From Anthostomella pinea (taxonomy: Eukaryota; Ascomycota; Sordariomycetes; Xylariales; Xylariaceae): a stretch of DNA of 64,000 bases. Positions 44,230 to 55,347 of the stretch are shown one piece after another; the first letter of the stretch is position 1, and the number at the start of each line of letters is the position of its first letter. The DNA is taken from contig CAUWAG010000003.1 in the NCBI GenBank assembly GCA_963556695.1, forward strand, positions 7,440,001-7,504,000. The letters run 5' to 3'. Position numbers and translations under genes: made by a program. The notes under the pieces were generated by a model. That model was not told the origin of the DNA. It worked only from the letters and a program-made list of their open reading frames with translations, and searched no databases.

Positions 44230-45645
44230 TTAGTCTGAGTTAGAGTCATAGCTACCTGCCTGGCTTCCTACATCGCTACTGCTCTTGATGCTTTTGATGC
44301 GTCCGTTTTGTATGCTGTTTAGAGAAGTTGGCGTCATGGAAGAAATAACAGAGGGGCTGCAAGTCATAACATCATAGGAGCGGTTTATATCTGCAGCCTG
44401 CCCGCCTTGGGCAAGCTTCTGAGTGGCATGACCGCGAATAAAACCAAGAAACAGCTGCATTATAGTCATAATGACTTCTTTGTTATAGAGAGCTTCAACT
44501 AAGTTGTATAACTCAAGGATATGTCCAGTAGAAAAGCTACAAGTCTCACAGCTTGCCGTAAGTGGTTCTGAAACTGCAATAGTAGGAGAGGCAAATTTTT
44601 CCAAGCCTAGTAATTTGTGACCAGGCCTGCCACTATTTTGAGTGCTCGCATAAAGTTTTTTGTATTGCCAATTTTGGCTTTGAACTTCATGTGACTGAAC
44701 TCGCGTGGTGTCTGCTACGCACTTCGAGATAGGCGTTCTCTGTTTGGTTCGGTCACAAAGGGATTGTTGACTGGCCAGTCGCTTCTCCATTGAAAAGTTT
44801 GTGGGCGGGCTTTCTGCAAGCCGCTTTCGAGCATTGGATGACTGCTTAGTTTGGCTGGAGACATGATAAGAGATTGACCCGCCCAGCTTACCTGCCGGCT
44901 TTTGAGACGGCAGTAAGCACAAGCTTCTTAGCGGTGTTGCCTTTTCTGTAATAAGGGAAGGGGCCGTCGGTAGATCCATAGATGATTCAGCCTGAGGATG
45001 AATTTTGGTTCCTTGAATGTATTCCTTTGTCTGACCAGGGCTCAAGATAAGGTTATTAGAGGACCTACCCCCATCAGATTCTGGATAGTTGTCACTGCCA
45101 CGTCTTTTGACGCTTATAACGACTATCTCAGACCCAATAATACCTATCCTAAACCTAGTCTTGTCAAAGTTATAAATATCTGCGTCTTGAATACCATGTT
45201 TCGCGAGTTCTGCCTCAAATTGGCAAAAGCACGTGCAATACGTGTCTGGATCTTTGTTCAAGACCCTTTGGTAGTCTATCCTCTTACAAAAATGCGTCCG
45301 GAGGCCTAGTGTGCGTAAATCTTCAATATAACTATGCCGGGGTAGAAATGCTCGCGCACCCAGGTCGAGAATAAAGGAAAGAATGACATTCTCTTTAGAA
45401 ACCATAAGTTTCAAAGTATTGGGCATGCTGTCGCGTTGTGATGGCATTCCTTTGATTACATTGCTCAGAGTGGAATAAGGGATATTAAAGAGTTTTACAA
45501 GCTGAAATATAGAAATATGAGGGTCATGTCGTTTAGCTTGAACAGCTAGCTGTAAGTCTGATTTGTTATAACGCAGTGCCATTGTTATTGATAGAGATAT
45601 AATGGTTAGAATCATGTTGGTTGGAAAGTTCATGACGAGTGCCAA
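44230..45645 (-). CDS. Transposase-derived 471-codon open frame
   Basis: The N-terminal third is a shortened pogo/Fot1 transposase: an HTH_psq-like segment (DLQLAVQAKRHDP, PYSTLSNVIKG), then RIDYQRVLNKDPD and the first DDE motif IYNFDKTRFRIGIIG. After about residue 190 the sequence becomes Ser/Thr/Lys-rich and no longer resembles a DDE core (no second or third acid motif seen). The start may be the internal Met at MALRYNKSDL. An uninterrupted frame of this length in a decayed region is unusual. It could be a deletion derivative of a transposon or a co-opted DNA-binding protein. Confidence 0.55.
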   Translation of the reverse strand: MALVMNFPTNMILTIISLSITMALRYNKSDLQLAVQAKRHDPHISIFQLVKLFNIPYSTLSNVIKGMPSQRDSMPNTLKLMVSKENVILSFILDLGARAFLPRHSYIEDLRTLGLRTHFCKRIDYQRVLNKDPDTYCTCFCQFEAELAKHGIQDADIYNFDKTRFRIGIIGSEIVVISVKRRGSDNYPESDGGRSSNNLILSPGQTKEYIQGTKIHPQAESSMDLPTAPSLITEKATPLRSLCLLPSQKPAGKLGGSISYHVSSQTKQSSNARKRLAESPPTNFSMEKRLASQQSLCDRTKQRTPISKCVADTTRVQSHEVQSQNWQYKKLYASTQNSGRPGHKLLGLEKFASPTIAVSEPLTASCETCSFSTGHILELYNLVEALYNKEVIMTIMQLFLGFIRGHATQKLAQGGQAADINRSYDVMTCSPSVISSMTPTSLNSIQNGRIKSIKSSSDVGSQAGSYDSNSD

Positions 45646-46584
45646 CTCACTTGTAATGTCAACTCACTTATAGTGCCAACTCGCTTGTTAGCTATATTAT
45701 TTTTTATATAAATATAAGTTTAAATTCATAATAATTCCTTTATTCAACAATTTAAAAACATCAATCTAAAAAATATTTATTAATTTAAGGTTATAATTAT
45801 TAAATATTAAAGATAAATTTCATATATTTAAAAACGTTATATTTTAATATTTTTCATAGAAAAATATTATATAAGAAATCTATAGTAAAATATTATAACA
45901 TATCAAGAGGCTCTAAATGCCCTGCTAGTGCACTGCCACCTCTTTAACAGCTACTGTGCCTTGCGTGCTATTTAATAGCCACTGGGTCCTCACTTTAAGC
46001 TTGAGGATCTAGAATTAGGCAGCGTGCCAAGCTACGGGGTTTTCTAGGACGCTAGTGCAAGTGATCCCGCGCTCCCCACTACAGTTCCAGATGGGTCTAG
46101 ATAAGCGTGCCCCGCCAGTTGCCCATCCGACCGTTTGCTAGACAGGTGCCCGTGTTCCTTGTGGTAGCGGTATCCAGAATAAGGACCAGGGTCACGAATG
46201 GTGGCTATTGGTCTGTATTCTGGAAGTTGCGTGATTGAAGGAAGGGATGGGTGGTGTCCCCATCCTAGACGTAGCTATCATCCCAGTTGGGTACGAATCT
46301 GGTACAAAAACGGGTACCAGTTGGGCTCCAAGGTACCTTGTACCCTGGTCCGTGACCCATCCGTCATTGTGGCTGGGAAATGGGTTGAGGAGCCACAGCC
46401 GGGTCAACCGTCGTCATCCCACCCTCAATCCGCATATCATACAAACGGGAACTTCCCAATTGTCATGAGCTGAAAACTCCACGACCCCGGCGGCCGGGCT
46501 CAGACTGTCTCCTCTCGAGCATATTTATCTTCAGTATCGACCAGGCAAATTTTATGAAGGTTTTCCAATATTCTGGTCGCCGTC
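45646..46584. other. AT-rich decayed sequence and edge of the repeat island
   Basis: 45690-45905 is very AT-rich and partly matches about 27968-28050. A decayed copy of the KWPKNALLALLVHC-type segment lies at about 45905-45975. From about 46150 the sequence weakly recalls LTR family 2 and then becomes the promoter of the zf-GRF gene. Confidence 0.45.
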
Positions 46585-47862
46585 ATGAAGTCTTCTCAAT
46601 CCTTCGCAGCCATGCAATCATCCCAATCAGCGTCCTCAGCTGCCAGCACGCCGACCAAAATCCCCACCAATGGTCTCTTTCAGAATGGAGTGTGGAAGTG
46701 TGAGTAGCTTTCTAGCCATTTCCAACACCTACCCACGCGATCCACGAGAGACTGACTTTGTGCCTGCCCAGGTAACTGTCAACCCCGACTCCCCGCGGTC
46801 CAGTTCACCGTCAAAAAGGACACAGTTAATCGGGGCCGCACCTTCTACACCTGCCAGCAGGACCGCAACAAGGGCAACCAGTGCGACCTCTTCCTCTGGA
46901 CCGAAGATGCGCGCCTGCGCGAGGAAGGTGCCGTGTTGAGCAACTCGCGCAACGAGGTCGGCACACTCAGCCGCAAGCCCATGAAGCAGTCCACGCTGCA
47001 CGAGGCCATATCGCCGCGGAAAGACAAGAGGAGCTGGAAGGAAAGGACGCCGATCACGCCGTTCGGCGAGCTGGAGTCTGGTCCTGCGGCGGCGCCGCCC
47101 GGCACTAGGAGTACCATCCAGAGCTCGGCTACCATGCGGGCGAGCGATCCGAGCGCGCAGGAGGACGACGAGACCTCTTCCGACGACGAACAGGCTGATA
47201 TTTCCCACATTACCAACATCCAGCCCAGCGCGACGCAAAAGGCTGAAGCTGTAGGCTCCAAGAGGAAGCGGCCGGACGAAGAGGACGAGTACAGCGATTT
47301 CTCGTCTGGCGCGGAGGAGGAGCTGGCCTCGATTGCAAACAGCTCGTCCCAGCACCCAGGATCCCAATGCAAGCACCGCGATGCGCTTGCTACGCCATCG
47401 GCTGTGCGATCTGTCGGTATGCAGGATGGCATGCCAACACCTCTTACCGAGAAGCCGGTTCGCCGAGTGCTCTTCGCCGACCCCGAGGTCAGCAGCAACC
47501 CGAAGCGGCAGCGCACAGAAGCGGGTTTCACGCATCCTTCCAGCTCGCCCGCCTCGACGCCGTCGTCGTCGCAACAGCAAGAACCTGGCACTCCCGGCAT
47601 GGACTCCGCAAACCTCCCGACCGAGATCATGGGCCTGCTCAAGGACCAGAACATCGAGGTGTCGGTCTTGCGCGCGGTGCGCAGCAGTCTGGAGAAGCAC
47701 GCCGCGACGGCGAAAGGGCTTCAGCGGGGGCGGGATGCCTCGCGTGAGGCTGTGAAGAAGGCCGAGGGCCGCATTGCGCAGCTGCAGCAGAGGGTGGCGG
47801 ATCTGGAGAACACGCGCAAGATGATGAGGTCGCAGCTATTGCAGGTCTATAGTGAGAGCTAG
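46585..47862 (+). CDS. zf-GRF domain protein
   Basis: The predicted protein has 401 residues from exons 46585-46699 and 46772-47862 (GTGAGT...CCCAG). A GRF zinc finger follows an unstructured N terminus. Its ligands are the CNC pair just across the splice junction, then VKKDTVNRGRTFYTCQQDRN and GNQCDLFLW. GRF fingers bind single-stranded DNA in topoisomerase III-alpha, APE2 and NEIL3. Here no catalytic domain is attached. A basic KRKR nuclear-signal-like patch sits mid-protein, followed by Ser/Pro-rich stretches and a C-terminal coiled coil (EKHAATAKGLQRGRDASREA onward). A DNA-repair or replication role is inferred. Confidence 0.87.
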
Positions 47863-48403
47863 GGGCTGCGCGGAAGTTGGGGTCGGTCTGCTGGGTTGGA
47901 AGGTGGACCGATGGGAGCATTTGGGCTCTTGTTGGGTGGGAGTTTCAAGGGGCAAAGATAGCGAGTTCGTGCTTGAGTTGGTCCGCGTTACGTGATATGA
48001 AGATGGATGCATGCGGTGGTCGGTTTGAGAATTAGGATACCCATTTCGTTTAGCGGACAAAAATCGAATACGTGGTTTACTCATGGTTGAGCTCGAGTAG
48101 CATGGATTGGTTAGACAGTGAGTGCATTGCAATGAAATCTCAGATCTTAATCATCATCGTGCAGTGTTCTTGCGCTTTGGAAAGCTTGCCTTCGAGGCCT
48201 TGTGTCCAAGACTGGGCGAATAATTTCTCTATATGGTGCCCAAGCTTGGTATTTCGATGCAGCAGTACATCAAGATGATGTACACGAGTACGTTGAGGGG
48301 GCCAAACGACCTGAAGAGCTCCCTATGCCATGTTGCAAGCCGAGTGGTTGTATAAAGAACTTACTTACATAGGTACGGCACGGGGTTACACTACGATTAT
48401 TAG
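47863..48403. other. Intergenic region
   Basis: Holds the zf-GRF 3' flank and the HET gene promoter. No gene is seen, although a 5' exon of the HET gene could hide here. Confidence 0.45.
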
Positions 48404-51338
48404 TCCGCTATTCGTATAGGTGACAAGCACACTTCATCTCGACAACATGTCATTACAACAAACACTCACGACCCGGGCGAAGAGCCCGCCGCTCTGTGCT
48501 TGGTGCAATCAGCTTACGAGCTCCAATCTGGTCGCCCGGACCAAACCAATAGTCCCACTGAGTCACACAAGAGCAGCGACGACAGCATCGACAGTGTCGA
48601 CTGGTGTTCCGTTGCTGGACTGGAAGCCGACGAGATCCTGCGAAACCGGAGCTCGTGCGCACTATGCGGCATGGTGTACAACGTCCTTCAGCGATCCGGC
48701 CAAATGTCTGGTGACGTCCGGCGGCGAACATACCTGTACTTTGTTACCAAGTTTGGATGGCCAAGCAAGGGGACACCTTGGCAAATGGTCGATGTCGATG
48801 CAGACCCAGACCCAGGTTTTCTACGCTCCTTGAAGCAAGGTGCAGCCGTCAGCATGGGCTCGATGGACTTGTGTTCTGGAATCGCTGGTTTGGCGGTCAG
48901 CATTGGCTCGACGCAGGTACCGGGTGAAACCCCCACGCTATGCCCTTATGGTATGCGCGTGTATACCAACGGAGGTGAGCCTGTCGAAATCGCTGTCCCG
49001 AATTGATGATCATGCACTGACCAAGACAGGTGGTTCGGCACATGCGGGAAGTATCTGTCCCCGTCGCAAGCCAAGCGCATCCTGCAATGAGCATACCTTT
49101 GCTATGGCGAAGGAGTGGTTGAAGCATTGCTCGGCCAAACATCTCCTTTGTCATCACACCCTCTCTGGTACGAAAGTTCAAGATGGGCCTGGTGAGACGC
49201 AGCTCCCTCTACGTGTGATACGTGTGGTTGGGCCGGATCCACCACGTCTCGTGGAAAGTCGACAGCACATGGGACAATTCATCGCTCTAAGCTACACTTG
49301 GGGACCATCACTCGACGACGAAGATTCCACTGTGCTCACGGCTCGGAATTTCGACGAGTTTAAGCGCCGTATTCCGCTAGACCGCATGCCGCAGACGATG
49401 CTGGATGCCATGGAAGCGACACGGCAACTGGGTGTCGAGTATCTGTGGGTAGACTCACTCTGCATCATCCAGAAAGACAATCGGGACTGGGAGCAGCAAT
49501 CGGCATTGATGCCTGACGTCTATCAGAATGCGATATTGACGATAGTGGTACTGGGCGAGCGGGACAGGTGTACTGGCTTCCTCGCCCGAGGGTCTCCTGG
49601 TGCAAGCGTTGCTATTCCTTGGTACGAACCGGGAGAATCCGGCCACCCGATCCAGTGCGGCCACATCATGGCAACTTCTGCTCTCCCCTTCCACAAGCCA
49701 CCAGCTCGACGCACAGCGAAGACATGTGAGGTTCAACACAGCAATTGGAATTCGAGGGCCTGGACTTACCAAGAACGTGCGCTGTCTCGACGCATACTGT
49801 ACTTTGGGGAGTATCAGATGTACTGGGAGTGCGCAATATGCGTTAGGTCGGAGGATGGATTCGATGAGAAAGTAGCGCCGGCGACTGGCAAGGAAATGCA
49901 GGTGATGAGCCAAGTCGCTGCGGAGCGAGGGTCTGGTTCAATCTGGCGCCTTTTCGCAAGGTTGCATGACATCTTAGAAGAATCGCGAGAAGCGGCGGAC
50001 TGGAAGGTCCCTCTGTCGGATCAGACGCTCAAGGACCAGATGCTCGAATATTACTTGAAGACTTCGCAATCCTCGCTTGTGGGACGGTCTTTGGATCATT
50101 TGGATGGGCTGTTGCGGCGCAAGTTCGACCTTTCGTCCTCGAGCCTCGGAATCAGTGGCAGCGGACTCCTACGGGAGTACTCGTCCCGAAGCCTGAGCGA
50201 CCCAACCGACAAGCTTGCTGCTTTGCAAGGCCTGGCGCAAGCATTAGGACAAGCCAGCCAACAAGAGTATTTTGCCGGCGTCTGGACGAAGAGTTTGGCA
50301 ATGAGCTTGTTCTGGCACTCTCCAGAAGGCAACCTCGTACGACCAGCTGTCCAAAGGGCTCCAACGTGGAGTTGGGCTGCCTGGGATGGGTTGATCGAAG
50401 GCTACGGCACCAATCCAGACTTCTTTGATGAGACGATCGATCTCAAGCAGGACGAAATTCAGAAGAGCAGCGGCGACCTTCGGGACCCGCTGTTCCTAGA
50501 ACAAAACCACTCGATGCAGAAGCAAAGAGGTGTGCAACCCGTATCGCTGCAGTGCGACGCTGCTATGTGTACTGTCAGTCGCTCTCCGAACACCTGCCTC
50601 TCCTACCCTCGTGTGTACAAGCAGTTGGTGGAAGACTTGGGTCTCTGGCCTCGATGGTACAGGCCATGGTCTGCTGAGTCCTGTCATCTACTGTACTTCT
50701 CCTTCCCAGACCTTGTGGGCACGCCGCGGCTGGGACAGAGAAGCGTAGCAAGTTTCTGTCCAGGATGTCAGGCCCCGGTGAATTGCACTGACGAGAGCGT
50801 GGCGGTCGAGCACCTGGAACGATGCCCGAATGCTGGGCCCTCGGCACCGGCTGATATCGGTAGGCGGCAGAAGCTTGTCGGCATGGCGTTGTTTGACGAG
50901 CCTACCAGAGCGGCACGTAAGATATACGCTCTGGTACTCTGGAGAAAGGGCGATCCCGGCGTAGCGTTCCTCGACCCTTCGACCATGTCAAGCTATGACT
51001 ATGTCAGGTCTCTGGATTGTCTGGGGCCCGCCGATGATACCTCATCCGGGCCCACGCACGGCAGTATCTTGCCAAGTCCTATCGCTCTCTTACCCTCTAC
51101 AAACCATGTCCTCGGATTCCGACGCGCTGGACGAATTAGGTTGGGACGCCGGGCGGTGCTGAAGCAGACTTGGCGGAGCAGGAGATCGTATTCCTTGCTC
51201 CTAGTCCAGCCTACACCGGTTGCTGGCACTTACAGGCGGGTAGGCATTGCCATTGCGTACTCCCTGCCCAAGTTAGCAAACTTGGGAGGCGTCGATCTTG
51301 ACGAAATGACCATGCGGAAGCGAGTCACCCTGGTGTAA
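48404..51338 (+). CDS. Heterokaryon-incompatibility (HET) domain protein
   Basis: The long product has more than 920 residues and carries the three HET-domain blocks: FIALSYTWGPSLDDED, then LGVEYLWVDSLCIIQKDN, and later NWNSRAWTYQERALSRRILY. It has one intron, 48975-49029 (GTGAGC...GACAG). A late CPGC...C zinc-like cluster lies at about residue 740. HET proteins mediate allorecognition and programmed cell death in filamentous ascomycetes. The start is unresolved. The coding frame is open from the stop at 48401, but no ATG lies in it before 48671. The ATG at 48447 is in another frame. A small 5' exon or a frameshift is therefore needed. Confidence 0.82.
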
Positions 51339-51467
51339 GCCCATCGTGAGCGAGCGGTCTGCAATGCATCGCAGTATCACAGCACAATCCGCCAGGTCCA
51401 GCTGGTTTTGTTGGTCAACAATGGGCGTGGGCTCTGTCCTATTCATTGATATGAACTTGCCCATTAG

Positions 51468-53498
51468 CTACCCAACAACGGCGTCTCTACATTCCCAACT
51501 ATCCTCGATGAGGGGATCATGCCCTTCACCCTTGTACGTGCTCCTGGACGGGTATCTGCAATGGCGATGTTGGTACGCCACACCCCAGCTGACAGAATCG
51601 TTTACGAACTTGGTACCCGTAATGGTATCTGGTGGTAACCCTCCCTCAACCCAGTCTACCACAGCTGCCAGGACATTATGCGCTCTGTCAAACGGAATAC
51701 CATACGCTGCATCACTGCCGCCCTGTCCAATAGTCCATGCACCAGGTCCACCACTACAGTGGTTCATACCGGGAACACGGAAGAGGCGGTAGAACTCGTC
51801 CATCTGCTCCTGTGAATACCCCATACCGCTCGCCAGATGCCCATAGAAGCGCGCCGAGTTGAAGCTGCTGATCTGCTGGTCCTGCTGTCCGTGAAAGGTC
51901 AGGAGCTTGCCTCCGTGACTTTGAAATGCGGCAAGTGAGGAAGGCCAGGTCCGTATACCGCCAAGGTTTTTTTGTGCAGCGATCAGAGAATCGTCCAGTG
52001 TGTAAGTTGCTGGACGCCACGAGGGGTCTTCGAGTACCGCGAACCTGAACCAGTCGGTTGAAGGGCCAAACGCTTGACCGGAGTAGAGCCCATCTGCGGC
52101 GAGTATCTCGCTACCTGGTTGCATCCCTGGGTACATGACGGTACCGTTTGGCCACAAGTAATTGCTGAAGATCGTCTCAACTTTCTGGACTTGGGCTGGG
52201 TTCAGGCAGTCGGCTGTAGTGTTATCGGTTGAGCCGCAAAGAAGCCTTTCGGCTTGAAAGTGGCATAGTGTCGGATCCTCAATGATGCCATCGAGGACTC
52301 CATCAATGCCATCACATTGGCTGAGTACCTCGGAGTGGATTGTGGTCTTCCACGTATCTGCCGCGATGAAGTCTTCCGAGGCTGGAGCTCCTGTGACAGT
52401 GAAGAATCTGGCCCGCCAGGAGTAGAGGCTGTTGAAGTTAACCGCTGGCGACCCTGCAACAATCCCGTCGAAATCCTCGGGGAATTTTTCTGCGCTGCCG
52501 ATGCCTTGTCGTCCGCCTAGGGAGCAGCCTATGTAATACGATTTCTTCGCACTTTCACCGTAGAAGAGGGTCGTGAGCCTCTTTCCAACATCTACCGAGG
52601 TGTGAAGCCTGCCAAGGTTGGTTAATTGTTCTCGTGAGTCGACTAGGCATAGAGTACTTACGACACCCAAGCGTAGTCAATGACAATATCTTCATTATGA
52701 TAGAAAGCATTGCCGTAGGTGCCGTTGTGGCCGTTGTTCGTTCCAAGAGCTGCTACGATCAGTTTCTACTACTCGTGGTCGCAAGTACAGTTTCTTTCTA
52801 CTCCGCCGACGGGCGAATGTAGTCTTACGTACTGCAAATCAGTTAGTGCTCGTATCATGGTAGCTAGATTCAAGGGATTGCAAAGTGAGGAGGATCGATC
52901 GCATAGAAGAGTGACGAACCTCGAAAACCCATTGGCTGTACCGTACGCTATATCCTCGTACTTGACACCTAACAGAACGACGATCAGCCAAGGTCTGCCG
53001 CCGTCCTGGGCTTTAGCAGGCTCTAACTGCATCATGTTGTCTCCCAGATGAATTGAAGTTGCAAAATGGAACAAGTAAGCGATCCTTTCAGATGCCACTC
53101 CACCATCTGCATCCCGTACCCTCAGGAACACTCTCAGCCCACTTACAGCCATCGATACCTCCGTTGCCAGTCGCCAATGTCCGTCCTTCCCAGGACTCCG
53201 GAAGCCACATCTCGAACGTGATACTTGACCTGTTCGAAGTCGGGATCGATAGAGCAACGCGACACAAGTCGGCGTAAGCCATCTGGCTCGCTCGAGCGCA
53301 CGTAGGGTCGTTATCCGGAAACGTAAGATTAGTTGCTGACGGTACATACTCAAGCACATTCAGCGTCGAGTTCTGGACGTAGATATCTGGCTTGAACGAG
53401 AGGCATCTCTCCTGAAAGGTCTTGGTGTCGTTGGCACCGTAAACGGTAGTGGCAAGCGCAGACAACAACAAACCGGAAAGCCTCGCTCTTCGTGTCAT
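51468..53498 (-). CDS. Tannase/feruloyl esterase family protein
   Basis: This is a predicted secreted esterase of about 542 residues. The signal peptide (RLSGLLLSALATTVYG) is followed by the tannase fold: GNGGIDGC, GTNNGHNGTYGN, the nucleophile motif GCSLGGRQG and a late MNHCSGG histidine. Cysteines next to the Ser and His fit the CS-D-HC disulfide motif of the family. Exons are 53498-53147, 52968-52921, 52749-52662 and 52608-51468, and their sum is divisible by three. The intron between exons 2 and 3 can only be removed in frame if an inner intron (52919-52832) is spliced first, which then creates a GTACGT donor. Likely substrates are plant phenolic esters. Confidence 0.88.
52750..52920 (-). 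other. Apparent [D1] stwintron in the tannase gene
   Basis: The inner intron 52919-52832 begins GTTCGT and ends with CTAACTGATTTGCAG. Its excision joins G (52920) to TACGTAAG, forming the outer donor G|TACGT. The outer acceptor is CAG at 52752-52750 (or TAG at 52755-52753). The resulting codons give the family-typical NGFSTLGTNNGHNG. Confidence 0.75.
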
Positions 53499-54549
53499 GG
53501 TGGCTCACTACAGCCGGGGCAGGACCAAACAGTGCTGGAGGGAGAGGTAAATATAGAGAACATCTCTTTGTGCCTGTCTGTGGGCACCTTATAGTACGGG
53601 GCCAACCCCCCTCTTCCATCTGTCTGCCATCTGCGGGGTGCCGAATCCCGGCCAGCGTACAGTCGCATTTGCTGTCATTTCGAGTTAGCCGAGGAGACGC
53701 GATGGACCGGTGGGGGAAGTAATTCAATTACTTTGCTCAGCAGTCGGCGATACAGCTGACGATCCTTGTTGCTTGATGGTTCTCATTGTAAACGATATTG
53801 TGTGACGTTAGTCCTTGCTGCAATACCTAGTTGACGTTCCACCGAATCATGTCAAGGTGGTGTGAACCTCCCTGCCTCCTCGCCAGAACAGTGGTATCTC
53901 CAGAGGAGTTCGGATGGAGATCTTTCGTAGGATACTTGGTATTATGTTCGTGTATTGCAGGACTGACAAGAGTTTGAGACGGCGAAGGGCTAGCCCTGAC
54001 CCGTGACTAAGGAGGCCTGGAAATACTCACGCTTGAGGAGGCACCGGACGTGGTTGTGAGAAGCGAGAAATCCCCCATTAGGGCTAATGATCTGGGAAAC
54101 GACGTCAACAACCAATGTAGCCTCACCTCGTGGACGCTCAACTGCCAGAGGGGGCTACACAAATAGGATATATTCTTAACCTGGACGCGCTTTGATGAAA
54201 TGACGGTAGTTAAGTAGCACTTACTTGACCTGACTTTGTCGAATCCCAGATAGATTACTCATACTAGACCCGTACACTCAGTACGTTTGGTTACATTTCT
54301 TCTTTTTATTACTACATGTGTATGGAGACGACAAAGCGGCATCGAGCAGAGATTGTAGAGATATGAGGACGACAACAAGATACAAACAACCCTTCTCAAG
54401 TCTCATCAGAGTATCCACGATTTCACCTTGATTGTGTGGACATCACAGCCCTCCGGATATGTTTCTTCTCCAAGCCATAGATAAGTAGTATAGCGAGTCC
54501 TACGCTTCCTGATTTGGGGCGTTACTTTTTCTTGCTTTTTTGCTCTCTG
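53499..54549. other. Intergenic region
   Basis: Tannase promoter side and 3' flank of the Atg33-like gene. No gene is seen. Confidence 0.5.
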
Positions 54550-55347
54550 CTATAGCGCGACAATCAGAGTCTCGGCGACATCCGCCGCGCCATCACCCCA
54601 GATGCCGGTGACGGCCATCATGAAGCCGATGCTGGCCATGGCGGTCTGTACCAGCTGGTTTCGGACGAAGAACTCGACATCGCTGCGCACCTCCTCGCCG
54701 TTGACGTCCTCCTCAAGCTCCTCACCACTCGTGCTCGCGGTACCCTCCTCACTATGCGAATCGCCAAGAACCTCGTAGCTGGCTTCCATATGCCGGGCAG
54801 CTTGCTTTTCCTTGCGGGCTTGGACGGCTGCGCGTCGTTGCGCGGCGGCGGAGGAGCCCGAGGTCGAGGTACCGAAGATAAATGGGGTCACATAGTCGGT
54901 CAGGCGGGTTCCGAAGCAGAAGAGAGACGTGTAGAGGAGGAAGGGATGTCTGTAGCCGCGTGGTGAGAGCGCAAAGGCAAGGGCGAAAGCTGTGCCGGAA
55001 ATGCTCGTCAGGGCGGTGAGGTGAGTCGCTGCCGTCGATGATAGGGATCGGAAGGCCTTGGCTGCGGTCGAGGCAGACGGAAGCTCGAGGAGGGAGGGAA
55101 TCGTCAGCGTAGAGAGGGTATATGATGTGCCCTGGATCGCGTTAGCTCCTACGTCGCAATGATGATCTGAACAAGTTGTTGTCCAACCAAGCTGCAGCTT
55201 GGACGACCATGTTGGAAGGCTGAGCGCGGGGTTTCGTCGAGGACCTGGAGGGGTATGGGTATGTCCGAGAATGGAGAAACTTACTGTCAAGAGACCAAGG
55301 GAAATAGTCCCAACAAACTTGAGGGCGGACACCTTCTTGGATGTCAT
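54550..55347 (-). CDS. Atg33-like membrane protein
   Basis: The predicted protein has 214 residues from exons 55347-55285 and 55131-54550. The intron (55284-55132) begins GTAAGT and ends GCTAACGCGATCCAG. It is 153 bp with no stop, so unspliced RNA would encode a 51-residue longer protein. Hydrophobic segments occur at the N terminus (ALKFVGTISLGLLT), in the middle (HLTALTSISGTAFALAFAL) and at the C terminus. An acidic loop separates the last two. This arrangement resembles fungal Atg33, a mitochondrial outer-membrane protein needed for mitophagy. The assignment rests on overall similarity and is moderate. Confidence 0.68.
   Translation of the reverse strand: MTSKKVSALKFVGTISLGLLTVSFSILGHTHTPPGPRRNPALSLPTWSSKLQLGWTTTCSDHHCDVGANAIQGTSYTLSTLTIPSLLELPSASTAAKAFRSLSSTAATHLTALTSISGTAFALAFALSPRGYRHPFLLYTSLFCFGTRLTDYVTPFIFGTSTSGSSAAAQRRAAVQARKEKQAARHMEASYEVLGDSHSEEGTASTSGEELEEDVNGEEVRSDVEFFVRNQLVQTAMASIGFMMAVTGIWGDGAADVAETLIVAL

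Noticed and set aside
46729..47700. 323- and 269-codon antisense frames over the zf-GRF gene
   Set aside because: They arise from low-complexity Ser/Glu codons of the real gene on the plus strand.
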